A stretch of DNA of 22,599 bases from Candidatus Pelagibacter sp. (GCA_028099475.1 JAOHHF010000011.1:1-22599), one strand, 5' to 3'; positions 9,039 to 16,765 are shown, numbered from the stretch's first letter. Notes: generated from the letters alone by a model not told the origin. Made by a program: numbers and translations.

Positions 9039-10202
9039 TTAAAACAACTCACCAGTCATACTATGTTGGTACATAATTTTCATATCATTCTCAGTTAATT
9101 TTTTTGGATTTCCACCAGTAGATGGATCAGCTAATGCCATTTTTGACAGTCTATCAAGATCAAAATCTTTCTCCTCTATCACCTCTGATAATTTGTGTGG
9201 CATGTCTAGTTTTTTTCTTAAATCTAATACCCACTGAATAAAACTATTAAAAGAACAGTCTTTAAATTCCAAGTAATCACATATCTTAATTATTTTTTTT
9301 TCTATTACATCTTTGTTGTAAGTTAAAACGTAAGGCATAAATATTGCATTTGATAAACCATGATGAATATTATTTAAGGCATTCACAGGATGGCTTAATG
9401 AGTGAATTGCTCCTAAACCTTTTTGAAAAGCGGTTGATCCCATACTAGCTGCTGTTAACATATTTTGTCGTGCTTCAATGTTTGAACCATTATTAACAGC
9501 TTCCAATAACCATTCATTTATTATTCTAATACCCTCTAAAGCAATACCATCAGCCATTGGATGATAACCAGGAGCACAGTAAGCTTCAAGATTATGAGCA
9601 AGTGCATCCATACCAGTTGCAGCAGTTAATTTAGAAGGAAGTCCAACTGTTAAAACTGGATCTAAAATTACAATAGAAGGTAAAAATTTTGGATGAAAAA
9701 TAATATTTTTGACACCAGTTTCTTCATTTAAAATTACAGATGCGCGACCTGTTTCTGAGCCTGTTCCAGCAGTAGTAGGAACTGCAATAATGGGTGCAAT
9801 TTTATCTGCATTTGCTTTCGTCCAATTATCACCTACATCTTCAAAATCCCAAATAGGAAGTGTTTGACCTGACATGAATGCAACTGCTTTACCAACATCT
9901 AGGCCACTTCCACCTCCAAAAGCAATTACCCCATCACAATTATTTTTTTTGAAACTTTCTACACCTTCATTAACATTATTACCAGTTGGGTTTCCAACAA
10001 CATTAGAATATAATTTAGTGCTTATATTTTTTTCTTTTAGTATTGATAAAGTATTTTTTACTATTTCGGTTTCTGCTAAACCTTTATCTGTAACTAGTAA
10101 TGGTTTGGTAATACCTAAACCTTCACAAGCTATTGCAATATCATTTATTCTATTTTCACCTACCCACATTGTTGTTGGGTAATTCCAGTTGTATTTTTGC
10201 AT
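9039..10202 (-). CDS. Iron-containing (group III) alcohol dehydrogenase
   Basis: This 387-residue NAD(P)-dependent alcohol dehydrogenase has the Fe-ADH fold. The nucleotide-binding GGGSGLDVGKA block is at about 96-106 and PTTAGTGSE at 142-150. The metal ligands typical of the family are present: Asp199 and His203 (GMDALAH), His267 (GAIHSLSH) and His281 (HHG), with His271 as the extra conserved histidine. Members interconvert primary alcohols or diols and aldehydes; the substrate here is unknown. It is the first gene of a two-gene minus-strand operon with the amidotransferase. It diverges from an aldehyde dehydrogenase, so the pair may oxidise an alcohol to an acid in two steps. Confidence 0.93.
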   Translation of the reverse strand: MQKYNWNYPTTMWVGENRINDIAIACEGLGITKPLLVTDKGLAETEIVKNTLSILKEKNISTKLYSNVVGNPTGNNVNEGVESFKKNNCDGVIAFGGGSGLDVGKAVAFMSGQTLPIWDFEDVGDNWTKANADKIAPIIAVPTTAGTGSETGRASVILNEETGVKNIIFHPKFLPSIVILDPVLTVGLPSKLTAATGMDALAHNLEAYCAPGYHPMADGIALEGIRIINEWLLEAVNNGSNIEARQNMLTAASMGSTAFQKGLGAIHSLSHPVNALNNIHHGLSNAIFMPYVLTYNKDVIEKKIIKICDYLEFKDCSFNSFIQWVLDLRKKLDMPHKLSEVIEEKDFDLDRLSKMALADPSTGGNPKKLTENDMKIMYQHSMTGELF

Positions 10203-10216
10203 AATAATATTTAGTG

Positions 10217-10244
10217 TTATATGAAATTATATGATGTATATCAT
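10217..10244. promoter_or_regulatory. Repeat-rich operator candidate between the divergent adh and aldh genes
   Basis: TTATATGA occurs twice in direct orientation (10217-10224 and 10227-10234), offset by 10 bases, or one helical turn. The second copy runs into the imperfect palindrome ATGATGTATATCAT (10231-10244; arms ATGAT and ATCAT around GTAT). The site sits in the middle of the 71-base region that must hold both promoters, where a repressor or activator would control both pairs. AT-richness makes short repeats common, so confidence is modest. Confidence 0.35.
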
Positions 10245-10273
10245 TTTCTTTATAAATTTTAACTAAATTAATT

Positions 10274-11650
10274 ATGCAAAAAACTATTACGCCTATTGAT
10301 AATACTATCTATGTTGAAAGAGAATATCATTCAGACAAAATTGAACAAACCATAGATAATTCAATGAAAGCTCAAAAAACTTGGGCCGAACTAGAGGTAA
10401 AAGAGAGGGTTAGACTATTAGCAAATTTTGTTGAAGATTTTTTGTCTAAAGGTGACTTGATAAGTGAAGAGCTAACTAGACAAGTAGGTAGACCTATTTC
10501 ACAAACGAAAAGTGAATTAAATGGTTTTAAAGAAAGAGCTGACTACATGTTGTCAATTGCAGAAAAGAAATTAGAAAATATTGATGTCGGTAAAGATGGC
10601 AATTTCAAAAGTTATATTAAAAGAAGAGCTCTTGGGTTGGTATTTGTTATTGCGCCTTGGAACTACCCCTATCTAGTTGCTGTTAATTCTATAATTCCAG
10701 CTATGGCTTCTGGAAATACGGTTATTCTAAAACACTCTGCACAAACACCTTTGTGTGCTGAACAGCTATACGAGTCAGCAAAAAAAACTTTACCAAAAGA
10801 TGTTTTTAATTATCTTCATTTAAATCATGAAGATGGATTAAAGGTTGTTTCAGATAAACGAATTAATTTTGTGTCATTTACTGGCTCAGTAAAAGCTGGA
10901 TATGATGTGCAAAGAGCAACACACACCAAGTTCATAGATATGGCTTTAGAGCTAGGTGGTAAAGATCCAGCATACGCAAGACACGACTGTGATTTAGAAA
11001 AAACAGTTGAGAATTTAGTAGATGGGTCTTTTTTTAATTCTGGTCAATCTTGTTGTGGAATTGAAAGAATTTATGTCGATGAAAAAATTTATAATAATTT
11101 CATAGAATTGTTTGCTTTAAAAACCCATAATTACAAACTTGGAAATCCTTTAAATAAAGAGACTAATTTAGGTCCAGTTGTCAAATTATCAGCCGCTGAT
11201 TTTATTATAAATCAAATGAATAGCGCTATTAGTAAGGGTGCAAAGAAAATGATTGATGATAGTAAATTCGATTATCCTAATGAACATAAAAATTATTTAG
11301 TACCTCAGGTGTTGATTGACGTTAATCATGATATGAGTTTTATGACAGAGGAAACTTTTGGGCCATGTGTTGGTATAATGAAAGTCAAAGATGAAAATGA
11401 GGCTATAAAATTGATGAATGACAGTCCTTATGGTTTAACAGCGTCTATTTGGACTAAGGATATGGCTATAGCTGAAAAAATAGGTAACCAAGTTCAAACT
11501 GGTACATTTTATATGAACAGATGTGATTATTTAGATCCAGCACTTTCTTGGACTGGTGTTAAAGAAACTGGAAAAGGCTGCTCACTATCTGAGATTGCTT
11601 ATGAAAAGTTAACAGCTCCAAAAAGTTTTCATTTAAGAAAAGAACAATAA
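10274..11650 (+). CDS. NAD(P)-dependent aldehyde dehydrogenase
   Basis: This 458-residue protein belongs to the aldehyde dehydrogenase superfamily and oxidises an aldehyde to the carboxylic acid. Catalytic features in place: Asn130 in APWNYP, the FTGS cofactor-binding motif at 202-205, general base Glu226 in LELGGKDP, and the nucleophile Cys260 in NSGQSCCG. The EETFGP block is at about 359-364. Length is slightly short of the 480-500 common in the family but normal for the succinate-semialdehyde/betaine-like subgroup without an N-terminal extension. It starts the plus-strand pair with the SDR gene (1-base gap) and diverges from the Fe-alcohol dehydrogenase. The substrate cannot be named. Confidence 0.94.
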   Translation: MQKTITPIDNTIYVEREYHSDKIEQTIDNSMKAQKTWAELEVKERVRLLANFVEDFLSKGDLISEELTRQVGRPISQTKSELNGFKERADYMLSIAEKKLENIDVGKDGNFKSYIKRRALGLVFVIAPWNYPYLVAVNSIIPAMASGNTVILKHSAQTPLCAEQLYESAKKTLPKDVFNYLHLNHEDGLKVVSDKRINFVSFTGSVKAGYDVQRATHTKFIDMALELGGKDPAYARHDCDLEKTVENLVDGSFFNSGQSCCGIERIYVDEKIYNNFIELFALKTHNYKLGNPLNKETNLGPVVKLSAADFIINQMNSAISKGAKKMIDDSKFDYPNEHKNYLVPQVLIDVNHDMSFMTEETFGPCVGIMKVKDENEAIKLMNDSPYGLTASIWTKDMAIAEKIGNQVQTGTFYMNRCDYLDPALSWTGVKETGKGCSLSEIAYEKLTAPKSFHLRKEQ

Positions 11651-11651
11651 C

Positions 11652-12407
11652 ATGCAATTAAGTTATAAAGGAAAATCAGCAATCATTACTGGTGCATCTG
11701 GTGGAATGGGTTTAGAGATTTCTAAAAAATTATCTCAAAATAATATTTCTGTTTTAATGCTGGATCTTAAAAAGCCTAGTAATGATTTTTTGAAAAAGAA
11801 TAAAAATTGTGAATTTAAAAAAGTAGACGTAACAAATTTTAAATTGATGAAAACTCATATTGATAAATTTTACAAAAAAAATAAGAGAATAGATTATTTA
11901 GTGAATACAACTGGTGTTCTTTGGTTTGATAAAGACATATCTGCCGTAAATATAGAAGATAAAATTTGGGATAAAGTTTTTCAAATCAATTTAAAGTCTA
12001 TGGTTTTTCTATCAAAAATTATTGTTCCTAAAATGATTAAAAATAATTTTGGAGCTATGGTTCATGTTTCCTCTATAGACGCCTTATCAGGTGACGATAA
12101 ACCACAAGATGCATATGGTGCTTCAAAAGCTGCTATGATTAGACTTTCTAAATCTTTTGCCATACAGTTTGCAAGCAACAAAATTAGATCAAATATAATT
12201 TTACCCGGACCAATTGATACTGGAATGCAAATCAGATGGAAAAAAAATCCTAAAGCAAAAAAAAATTTAGAAAAATTTATCCCATTAAATAAAGTTGGTA
12301 AACCTCAAGATATATCAAATGCTTGCATGTTTTTATTAAGTGATGAAGCTAGTTATATTACTGGAACTGAACTGATTGTTGATGGTGGCATTACATCAAA
12401 GCCTTAG
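11652..12407 (+). CDS. Short-chain dehydrogenase/reductase (classical SDR)
   Basis: This 251-residue oxidoreductase has the classical SDR fold. The cofactor loop is TGASGGMG (13-20), the catalytic Tyr155 and Lys159 lie in YGASK, the serine is in HVSSID (140/141), and the C-terminal GTELIVDGG block is at about 238-246. The usual NNAG motif reads NTTG (85-88), a tolerated variation. Asp38 at the end of the second strand suggests NAD(H) rather than NADP(H). It starts one base after the aldehyde dehydrogenase stop and is almost certainly co-transcribed with it. The substrate is unknown; a hydroxyl-to-keto step in the same pathway is an inference from context. Confidence 0.92.
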   Translation: MQLSYKGKSAIITGASGGMGLEISKKLSQNNISVLMLDLKKPSNDFLKKNKNCEFKKVDVTNFKLMKTHIDKFYKKNKRIDYLVNTTGVLWFDKDISAVNIEDKIWDKVFQINLKSMVFLSKIIVPKMIKNNFGAMVHVSSIDALSGDDKPQDAYGASKAAMIRLSKSFAIQFASNKIRSNIILPGPIDTGMQIRWKKNPKAKKNLEKFIPLNKVGKPQDISNACMFLLSDEASYITGTELIVDGGITSKP

Positions 12408-12413
12408 TTTTAA

Positions 12414-12443
12414 TTAGGCGCCTTAATAATAAAAGGCGCCTAA
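12414..12443. terminator. Strong GC-rich hairpin between convergent SDR and dctP genes
   Basis: TTAGGCGCCTT (12414-12424) and AAGGCGCCTAA (12433-12443) form a perfect 11-base-pair stem with an 8-base loop, AATAATAA. It is placed exactly between two convergent genes and is the clearest GC-rich structure in the window. There is no clean U-run on either side (AATAATAATTT on the plus strand, AATTAAAAC on the minus), so it may act as a bidirectional terminator or as an mRNA 3'-end stabiliser. Confidence 0.75.
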
Positions 12444-12454
12444 AATAATAATTT

Positions 12455-13531
12455 CTATCTGTAAGGATATCCTGCTTTATCCATTGTTGAAGCATATGCT
12501 TTAAATGCATCAACAACTTTTTTAGCCCGTGGACTAATTTTAGAAGTATCGTCCCAAAACTTTTTGGAATCTTCTACAACTCTTCCCCATTCATTGTCAG
12601 GTAAACTTGTAAGCTCCATTTTTTTACCTTCAACACGAAGTTTAGCTTCACCACCCCAATACCAAACTTGTCTATAATAATGAGAGTCATTGATAGACAT
12701 TCTGTAAAGTGCTTGAAGTTTAGGACTTAATTTATCCCAGCTTTTTTGGTTAGCAAAATAAGAACCAAACCAAGCTCCTGTAACAGAGTTAGTTAATGCA
12801 TATTTGCAAATATCAGCCCAACCCACTTCATATGCTTCTGTAAATCCACACCAGCATACTCCATCAAGTTCTCCTGTTTGCATAGCAACTTCAACATCAT
12901 CCCATGGAACCGTTACTGGAATTAAGCCATATTGAGCTAAGAATTTACCAGCTGTAGGGACACCGAATACTCTTAATCCTTTCATATCCGCTAAAGAAGT
13001 AACTTTTTTCTTAACAGTGAAAAGATGACATGGATCCCAAGCACTAGTGCTTAACCACTTAACACCTTTAACTTCACTATAAGCTTCATCCCAAATTTCA
13101 TTTAAACCATAATATTTAAATAAAGCCGGAACATCCAAGCTGTATCTAGTTGCAAATGGAAAGTATCCTCCAAACACAGAAATATCTACTGGAGATCCCA
13201 TTGTAGCATCATCACTTTGTACCGCATCAAGTGTACCAGCCTGCATAGCTCTAAACAGCTCATCAGTTGGAACTAATTGATCGGCATAATAAAGCTCAAT
13301 TTCCATTTCACCATGAGCAGCTTTATTAAATGCTTCTATTTGTGGCTTGATAACGTGTGCACCAAGAGGAGCTCCAGAATAGGTCTGTAATCTCCACTTT
13401 ATTGGATTTGTTGCAGAGAAAGCATAAGGTGCTTTAACTGTAGTAGCACCTGCGGCTCCTAACGTTAGTAAACCTGCTTTCTTAATAAACGATCGTCTTT
13501 TGTTCGTTATTATTTTTTTATCTTTTTTCAC
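12455..13531 (-). CDS. dctP: TRAP transporter substrate-binding protein with Tat signal
   Basis: This is the periplasmic solute-binding protein of a TRAP importer, DctP/TakP superfamily. The likely start is GTG at 13531 (358 residues), because AAAGGAG lies 5 bases upstream of it. A longer frame opening with TTG at 13558 lacks this. A twin-arginine signal follows: KRRSFIKKAG, then a hydrophobic Leu/Gly/Ala stretch and an alanine-rich cleavage region, so export is folded via Tat. The mature part starts near NPIKWRLQTYSGAP. The ADMKGLRVFGVPTAGKF segment corresponds to the family's ligand-binding strand, where a conserved Arg usually holds the substrate carboxylate; here that position appears to be Phe. 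It is the last gene of dctQ-dctM-dctP, 125 bases after dctM. Confidence 0.92.
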   Translation of the reverse strand: MKKDKKIITNKRRSFIKKAGLLTLGAAGATTVKAPYAFSATNPIKWRLQTYSGAPLGAHVIKPQIEAFNKAAHGEMEIELYYADQLVPTDELFRAMQAGTLDAVQSDDATMGSPVDISVFGGYFPFATRYSLDVPALFKYYGLNEIWDEAYSEVKGVKWLSTSAWDPCHLFTVKKKVTSLADMKGLRVFGVPTAGKFLAQYGLIPVTVPWDDVEVAMQTGELDGVCWCGFTEAYEVGWADICKYALTNSVTGAWFGSYFANQKSWDKLSPKLQALYRMSINDSHYYRQVWYWGGEAKLRVEGKKMELTSLPDNEWGRVVEDSKKFWDDTSKISPRAKKVVDAFKAYASTMDKAGYPYR

Positions 13532-13536
13532 GTGCT

Positions 13537-13543
13537 CTCCTTT
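13537..13543 (-). promoter_or_regulatory. Ribosome binding site that decides the dctP start
   Basis: Read on the minus strand, AAAGGAG ends 5 bases before the GTG codon at 13531. It is one of the best Shine-Dalgarno matches in the window. It places the start after, not at, the upstream in-frame TTG at 13558 and leaves a compact Tat signal peptide. Confidence 0.7.
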
Positions 13544-13623
13544 ACGTAAGTTGAACAAAAAGAATATTATATAATCAAAAGATATGAAACTTAATATTTC
13601 TTATTTTAATTGATAAATTTTAC

Positions 13624-13639
13624 AAAAAAAATTTTTTTT
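13624..13639. other. A8T8 tract in the dctM-dctP spacer
   Basis: Eight A followed by eight T form a perfect 16-base palindrome 18 bases after the dctM stop. Such a tract gives curved DNA and can form a very weak A/U hairpin. The 10-base sequence GTAAGTTGAA occurs on both sides of the spacer (13546-13555 and 13645-13654). A separate dctP promoter or RNA processing site in this spacer is possible, because binding-protein genes are often expressed more strongly than their permeases. Confidence 0.25.
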
Positions 13640-13656
13640 AAACTGTAAGTTGAATA

Positions 13657-14994
13657 TTATCTAGATAGATATTTCTCAGGAAGATATGTGGCTATCTCTG
13701 GGAATATCATAACTATAGCAAGACCAAAAACCATTATTAATACAAATGGAACAATTGAGCTATAAATATCTTGTAAAGAAATTTCTTTTGGTGCCATGGC
13801 TCTCATTAAAAATAAATTATATCCAAATGGTGGGGTCATATAGGCAATCTGACAAGTAATTGTGTAAAGAACACCATACCAAATAGGATCAAATCCTAAT
13901 GCAATAATTAAAGGTACATAAAGAGGCGCTACTATAACTAACATAGCTGTGTCATCTAAAAACATTCCCATAAGAATATAAGAAAGTTGCATCATAATTA
14001 GAACACCCCATGGTGAAAGTTGCCATCTTTCAATAAATAAAGTTTCAATAGCTCTTCCCGCTCCTAAGCCATCAAAAACAGCTCCGAAAGTTAATGCTGC
14101 TAATATGATCCACATAAACATACAAGAAACACCTAAGGTCTTTCTTAAAGTTGTATCTAATACTTTTCTATTTAATCTTTTTTTATAAATAGAAGCCAAT
14201 GTTGCTAGTAAAGCACCTACGGCAGAACATTCAACTAAACTTGCAATACCCATTAAGAATAATCCCGTCATAAGAAAAAAAATTAGAAAAGGTATAACTC
14301 CAGCTTTAAGTAATTTAATTTTTTCTAAAGTTGAAATGTTTCTATCTTTTTTGGGTAAAGGGGGCCCAAGCTCTGGCTGTAATCTACATCTCACATAAAT
14401 ATAAATTAAAAATAAAGTAGCCATTAATAAGCCTGGTAAAATTCCTGCCATCCATAATTTACTAACTGGTTGACGTGCAATCATTCCGTATAAGACCATG
14501 ACTACACTTGGTGGAATTAAAATACCCAACGAACTACCCGCTTGAACAACTCCTGTGATCATTCTTTTATCGTAATTTCTTTTTAACATTTCAGGTATTG
14601 CTATAGTTGCACCTATTGCCATACCAGCAACACTTAAGCCATTCATTGCAGAAATTGCGACCATCATAAACATTGTACCAATAGCTAGTCCTCCTTTTAA
14701 TCCACCAAATAAAACATGAAACATTTTATAAAGATCACTTGCAATGCCTGACTCTGAGATCATAAAACCCATGTAAATAAATAATGGTAAAGTTAACATT
14801 GGATACCATTTGAACAGTTTCCACGTAGCCGTGTAAGGCATTTCAAGCGAACCATCGCCCCAAACTAGCAATGCTGAAGCAGCAGCAACAAATCCAATAG
14901 CACCAAATACTCTTTGTCCTGTGAACATCATAACAAGCATTGTTATAAACATGAAAAGAGCAATAAATTCGTAACTTAAATATTGAGCTAGCAT
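13657..14994 (-). CDS. dctM: TRAP transporter large permease subunit
   Basis: This 445-residue inner-membrane protein has about twelve membrane helices and belongs to the DctM family, which forms the ion-coupled translocation channel. Family-like stretches include LTLPLFIYMGFMISESGIASDLY (about 67-89), the AISAMNGLSVAGMAIGATIAIPEMLKRNYDK region and SLGILIPPSVVMVLYG (about 154-169). The loop FLDDTAMLVIVAPLYVPLI lies in the second half. Length is normal. It starts 2 bases after the dctQ stop and is co-transcribed with it. Driving force in the family is usually the sodium gradient, in keeping with a marine cell. Confidence 0.96.
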   Translation of the reverse strand: MLAQYLSYEFIALFMFITMLVMMFTGQRVFGAIGFVAAASALLVWGDGSLEMPYTATWKLFKWYPMLTLPLFIYMGFMISESGIASDLYKMFHVLFGGLKGGLAIGTMFMMVAISAMNGLSVAGMAIGATIAIPEMLKRNYDKRMITGVVQAGSSLGILIPPSVVMVLYGMIARQPVSKLWMAGILPGLLMATLFLIYIYVRCRLQPELGPPLPKKDRNISTLEKIKLLKAGVIPFLIFFLMTGLFLMGIASLVECSAVGALLATLASIYKKRLNRKVLDTTLRKTLGVSCMFMWIILAALTFGAVFDGLGAGRAIETLFIERWQLSPWGVLIMMQLSYILMGMFLDDTAMLVIVAPLYVPLIIALGFDPIWYGVLYTITCQIAYMTPPFGYNLFLMRAMAPKEISLQDIYSSIVPFVLIMVFGLAIVMIFPEIATYLPEKYLSR

Positions 14995-14996
14995 AG

Positions 14997-15506
14997 TTAT
15001 ATCTTTCTATTTCTTACGTTAGCTATATTCTTAAACAATGATGAAAATGCTTGAAGTAACATCAGCAAAATTCCTATTAACATTAAGGTTTTGATTGGCC
15101 AAACATAGGGGGCCCAAGCGGTAAAAAGTTTTTGTTTTGTCTCAATTGTATAAATTAAGCTTGTGATAGATCCAAAAAATAAAATAGCTAAATAGAAAAT
15201 AAGAAAAAAACTTGTAAAGATATCCATTTTAGCTTTTCCTTTTTTTGATAATTTTCCATAAAACAAATCCATTCTCACATGATCATCAGCTAACATGGAA
15301 TATCCACCACCCAAAAGATAGTATGCTGTTATTGTAAATTGAGCCATTTCAATAATCCACATCAATGGAAAATTAATTATGTTTCTTGTAATAAAAGATA
15401 AAATTAAAAGGAACATCATGAAGAAAACTCCATACATTACAAATCTACCGACTTTGGTACAAACCGTATCTACTACATTTACATAAATTGAAAATATTTT
15501 TGGCAT
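14997..15506 (-). CDS. dctQ: TRAP transporter small permease subunit
   Basis: This 169-residue membrane protein has four predicted helices (about 20-42, 53-70, 92-115, 135-160), the DctQ layout. Characteristic are FPLMWIIEMAQFTITAYYLLGGGYSM and the following DDHVRMDLFYGKLS block, the usual HVR-D motif after helix 2. It partners DctM in the TRAP membrane complex. First gene of the QMP operon; 86 bases separate it from the upstream same-strand dehydrogenase gene, so the two may share transcription. Confidence 0.93.
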   Translation of the reverse strand: MPKIFSIYVNVVDTVCTKVGRFVMYGVFFMMFLLILSFITRNIINFPLMWIIEMAQFTITAYYLLGGGYSMLADDHVRMDLFYGKLSKKGKAKMDIFTSFFLIFYLAILFFGSITSLIYTIETKQKLFTAWAPYVWPIKTLMLIGILLMLLQAFSSLFKNIANVRNRKI

Positions 15507-15592
15507 TAAAATCTAAAATTTATAATTCATATAGAAAACTCAATCAAACTTTAATTATCTCCTTAATTGACTGATAAGTACTTAAATATCAT

Positions 15593-16621
15593 TTACCAAT
15601 TGATTTCTAATTTTTTATTTTTACAGATAGTATTTAACATACTAAACATTAATGGAAAATTTTTACTATTTAGATCTTCTAATATTCTTGGGCCTATTTC
15701 TAAAGCAAGTTGAGCTCCCTCAACGGTAATGTCTTTCATAAACTTTTCTTTCGCATCATTATACAAATGACCTTCACCTAAATATTTTCCCATTAAACTA
15801 TTTCTTCCCCCTATTGCACTTACATATAAATCACCAAGACCTGCTAAACCATAAACCGTTTCTTCTTTGCCTCCGTAGTGAGATACAAATTCAACCATTT
15901 CAGAAATTGATCTATGAATTAGTGAAGCTGCTGTATTTAGAAAATATTTAGACTGAATTTCTTTTGAAGCTTTTGAATTACTTAATCCCTCTGAAGCACC
16001 TATTAACATTGAATATATATTTTTAATTGCTCCAGATAATTCTACTCCAGTAATATCTTCTGAAATTTCAGTAGAGTAATAATTGGTTGAAATCATATCT
16101 TTCAATGATTGACATTCCTTAATATTTCTATTAGCAATTACAGTTCCTGTTCTCATTTTATTTGCCAAACCTGCAGCTAAGCAAGGACCTTTAATTGCTG
16201 AAATATTAATTTCTGTGTGACCATCTTTTTCTAAAAGATTTTTAATTTTATCTGACAATGTGGTTAGTTCATTATTAACTATAGATAAACCTTTGGTTAA
16301 CAAAACAATTGGCAGGTTTTTTTTATAACTTTTAGATATTTGTTTTACAAACCACTCAATTCCTACCGAGCTTATTCCTGCAACAATTAAATCTACATCT
16401 TTTTCTAATACAGACTGTAACTCATTAAACTGCTTGAATTTTATTTCTTTTGGTAGTTTGGTTTTTAATCCAGGGTGTAAATAATCATTAGCAATAATAT
16501 TATTTATCAAATTATCCTCTAAATGAGTTCCAACAATTGTAACAATATTTTTATTTTCAATACATGGCACTGCAAAAGCAGAACCCATGGCACCAGCACC
16601 AATTATAATTATTTTTTTCAT
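15593..16621 (-). CDS. Glycerol-3-phosphate dehydrogenase-like NAD(P) oxidoreductase
   Basis: This 342-residue protein has the GpsA fold. The dinucleotide motif is GAGAMG (8-13), a conserved Lys110 lies in LLTKGL, the catalytic Lys200 lies in GVELSGAIKNI, and GLAGLGDLYV (258-267) plus Arg273 of the GGRN block are in the substrate region. It departs from typical GpsA: the usual SGPSFA-x-E block reads KGPCLAAGL (144-152), and the loop after Lys200 is longer. It could be a true glycerol-3-phosphate dehydrogenase or a paralogue for another small hydroxy acid or phosphate. It sits upstream of the TRAP genes on the same strand and diverges from tmm. Confidence 0.8.
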   Translation of the reverse strand: MKKIIIIGAGAMGSAFAVPCIENKNIVTIVGTHLEDNLINNIIANDYLHPGLKTKLPKEIKFKQFNELQSVLEKDVDLIVAGISSVGIEWFVKQISKSYKKNLPIVLLTKGLSIVNNELTTLSDKIKNLLEKDGHTEINISAIKGPCLAAGLANKMRTGTVIANRNIKECQSLKDMISTNYYSTEISEDITGVELSGAIKNIYSMLIGASEGLSNSKASKEIQSKYFLNTAASLIHRSISEMVEFVSHYGGKEETVYGLAGLGDLYVSAIGGRNSLMGKYLGEGHLYNDAKEKFMKDITVEGAQLALEIGPRILEDLNSKNFPLMFSMLNTICKNKKLEINW

Positions 16622-16656
16622 AGGCTAATATTAAGCTAAACTTTTCTAGCTAATTG

Positions 16657-16671
16657 TTGCAACCCTTGCAA
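16657..16671. promoter_or_regulatory. TTGCAA-CCC-TTGCAA operator candidate upstream of tmm
   Basis: Two copies of the self-complementary hexamer TTGCAA (16657-16662, 16666-16671) flank CCC, so the site is both a direct repeat and an inverted repeat with a 9-base period. It lies in the 144-base divergent region between the GpsA-like gene and tmm and stands out against the surrounding A/T. GCTAA is also repeated nearby (16624, 16635, 16649). A dimeric repressor site is plausible; no regulator gene is visible in the window. Confidence 0.4.
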
Positions 16672-16686
16672 GATGTTATCTTAAAA

Positions 16687-16717
16687 TTGATAGTTATTTT
16701 CTTTTATTTTCTAATAT
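16687..16717 (+). promoter_or_regulatory. Possible sigma-70 promoter for tmm-dddK
   Basis: TTGATA (16687-16692) and TAATAT (16712-16717) resemble -35 and -10 boxes, but the 19-base spacing is longer than optimal. They lie about 50 bases before the tmm ATG and just downstream of the TTGCAA repeat. The region is so AT-rich that other -10-like boxes exist, so this is only the best-looking candidate. Confidence 0.25.
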
Positions 16718-16765
16718 TTTATGAATAAATTAAAAATATAAATTTATAAATCTGGAGATATTTAA

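Noticed and set aside
9874..10182. 102-codon plus-strand frame inside the Fe-alcohol dehydrogenase
   Set aside because: Antisense shadow of a clear enzyme gene; low-complexity translation.
16622..16765. Small regulatory RNA in the tmm upstream region
   Set aside because: The TTGCAA repeat could form a tiny stem, but a 3-base loop and lack of a terminator make a DNA operator more likely.
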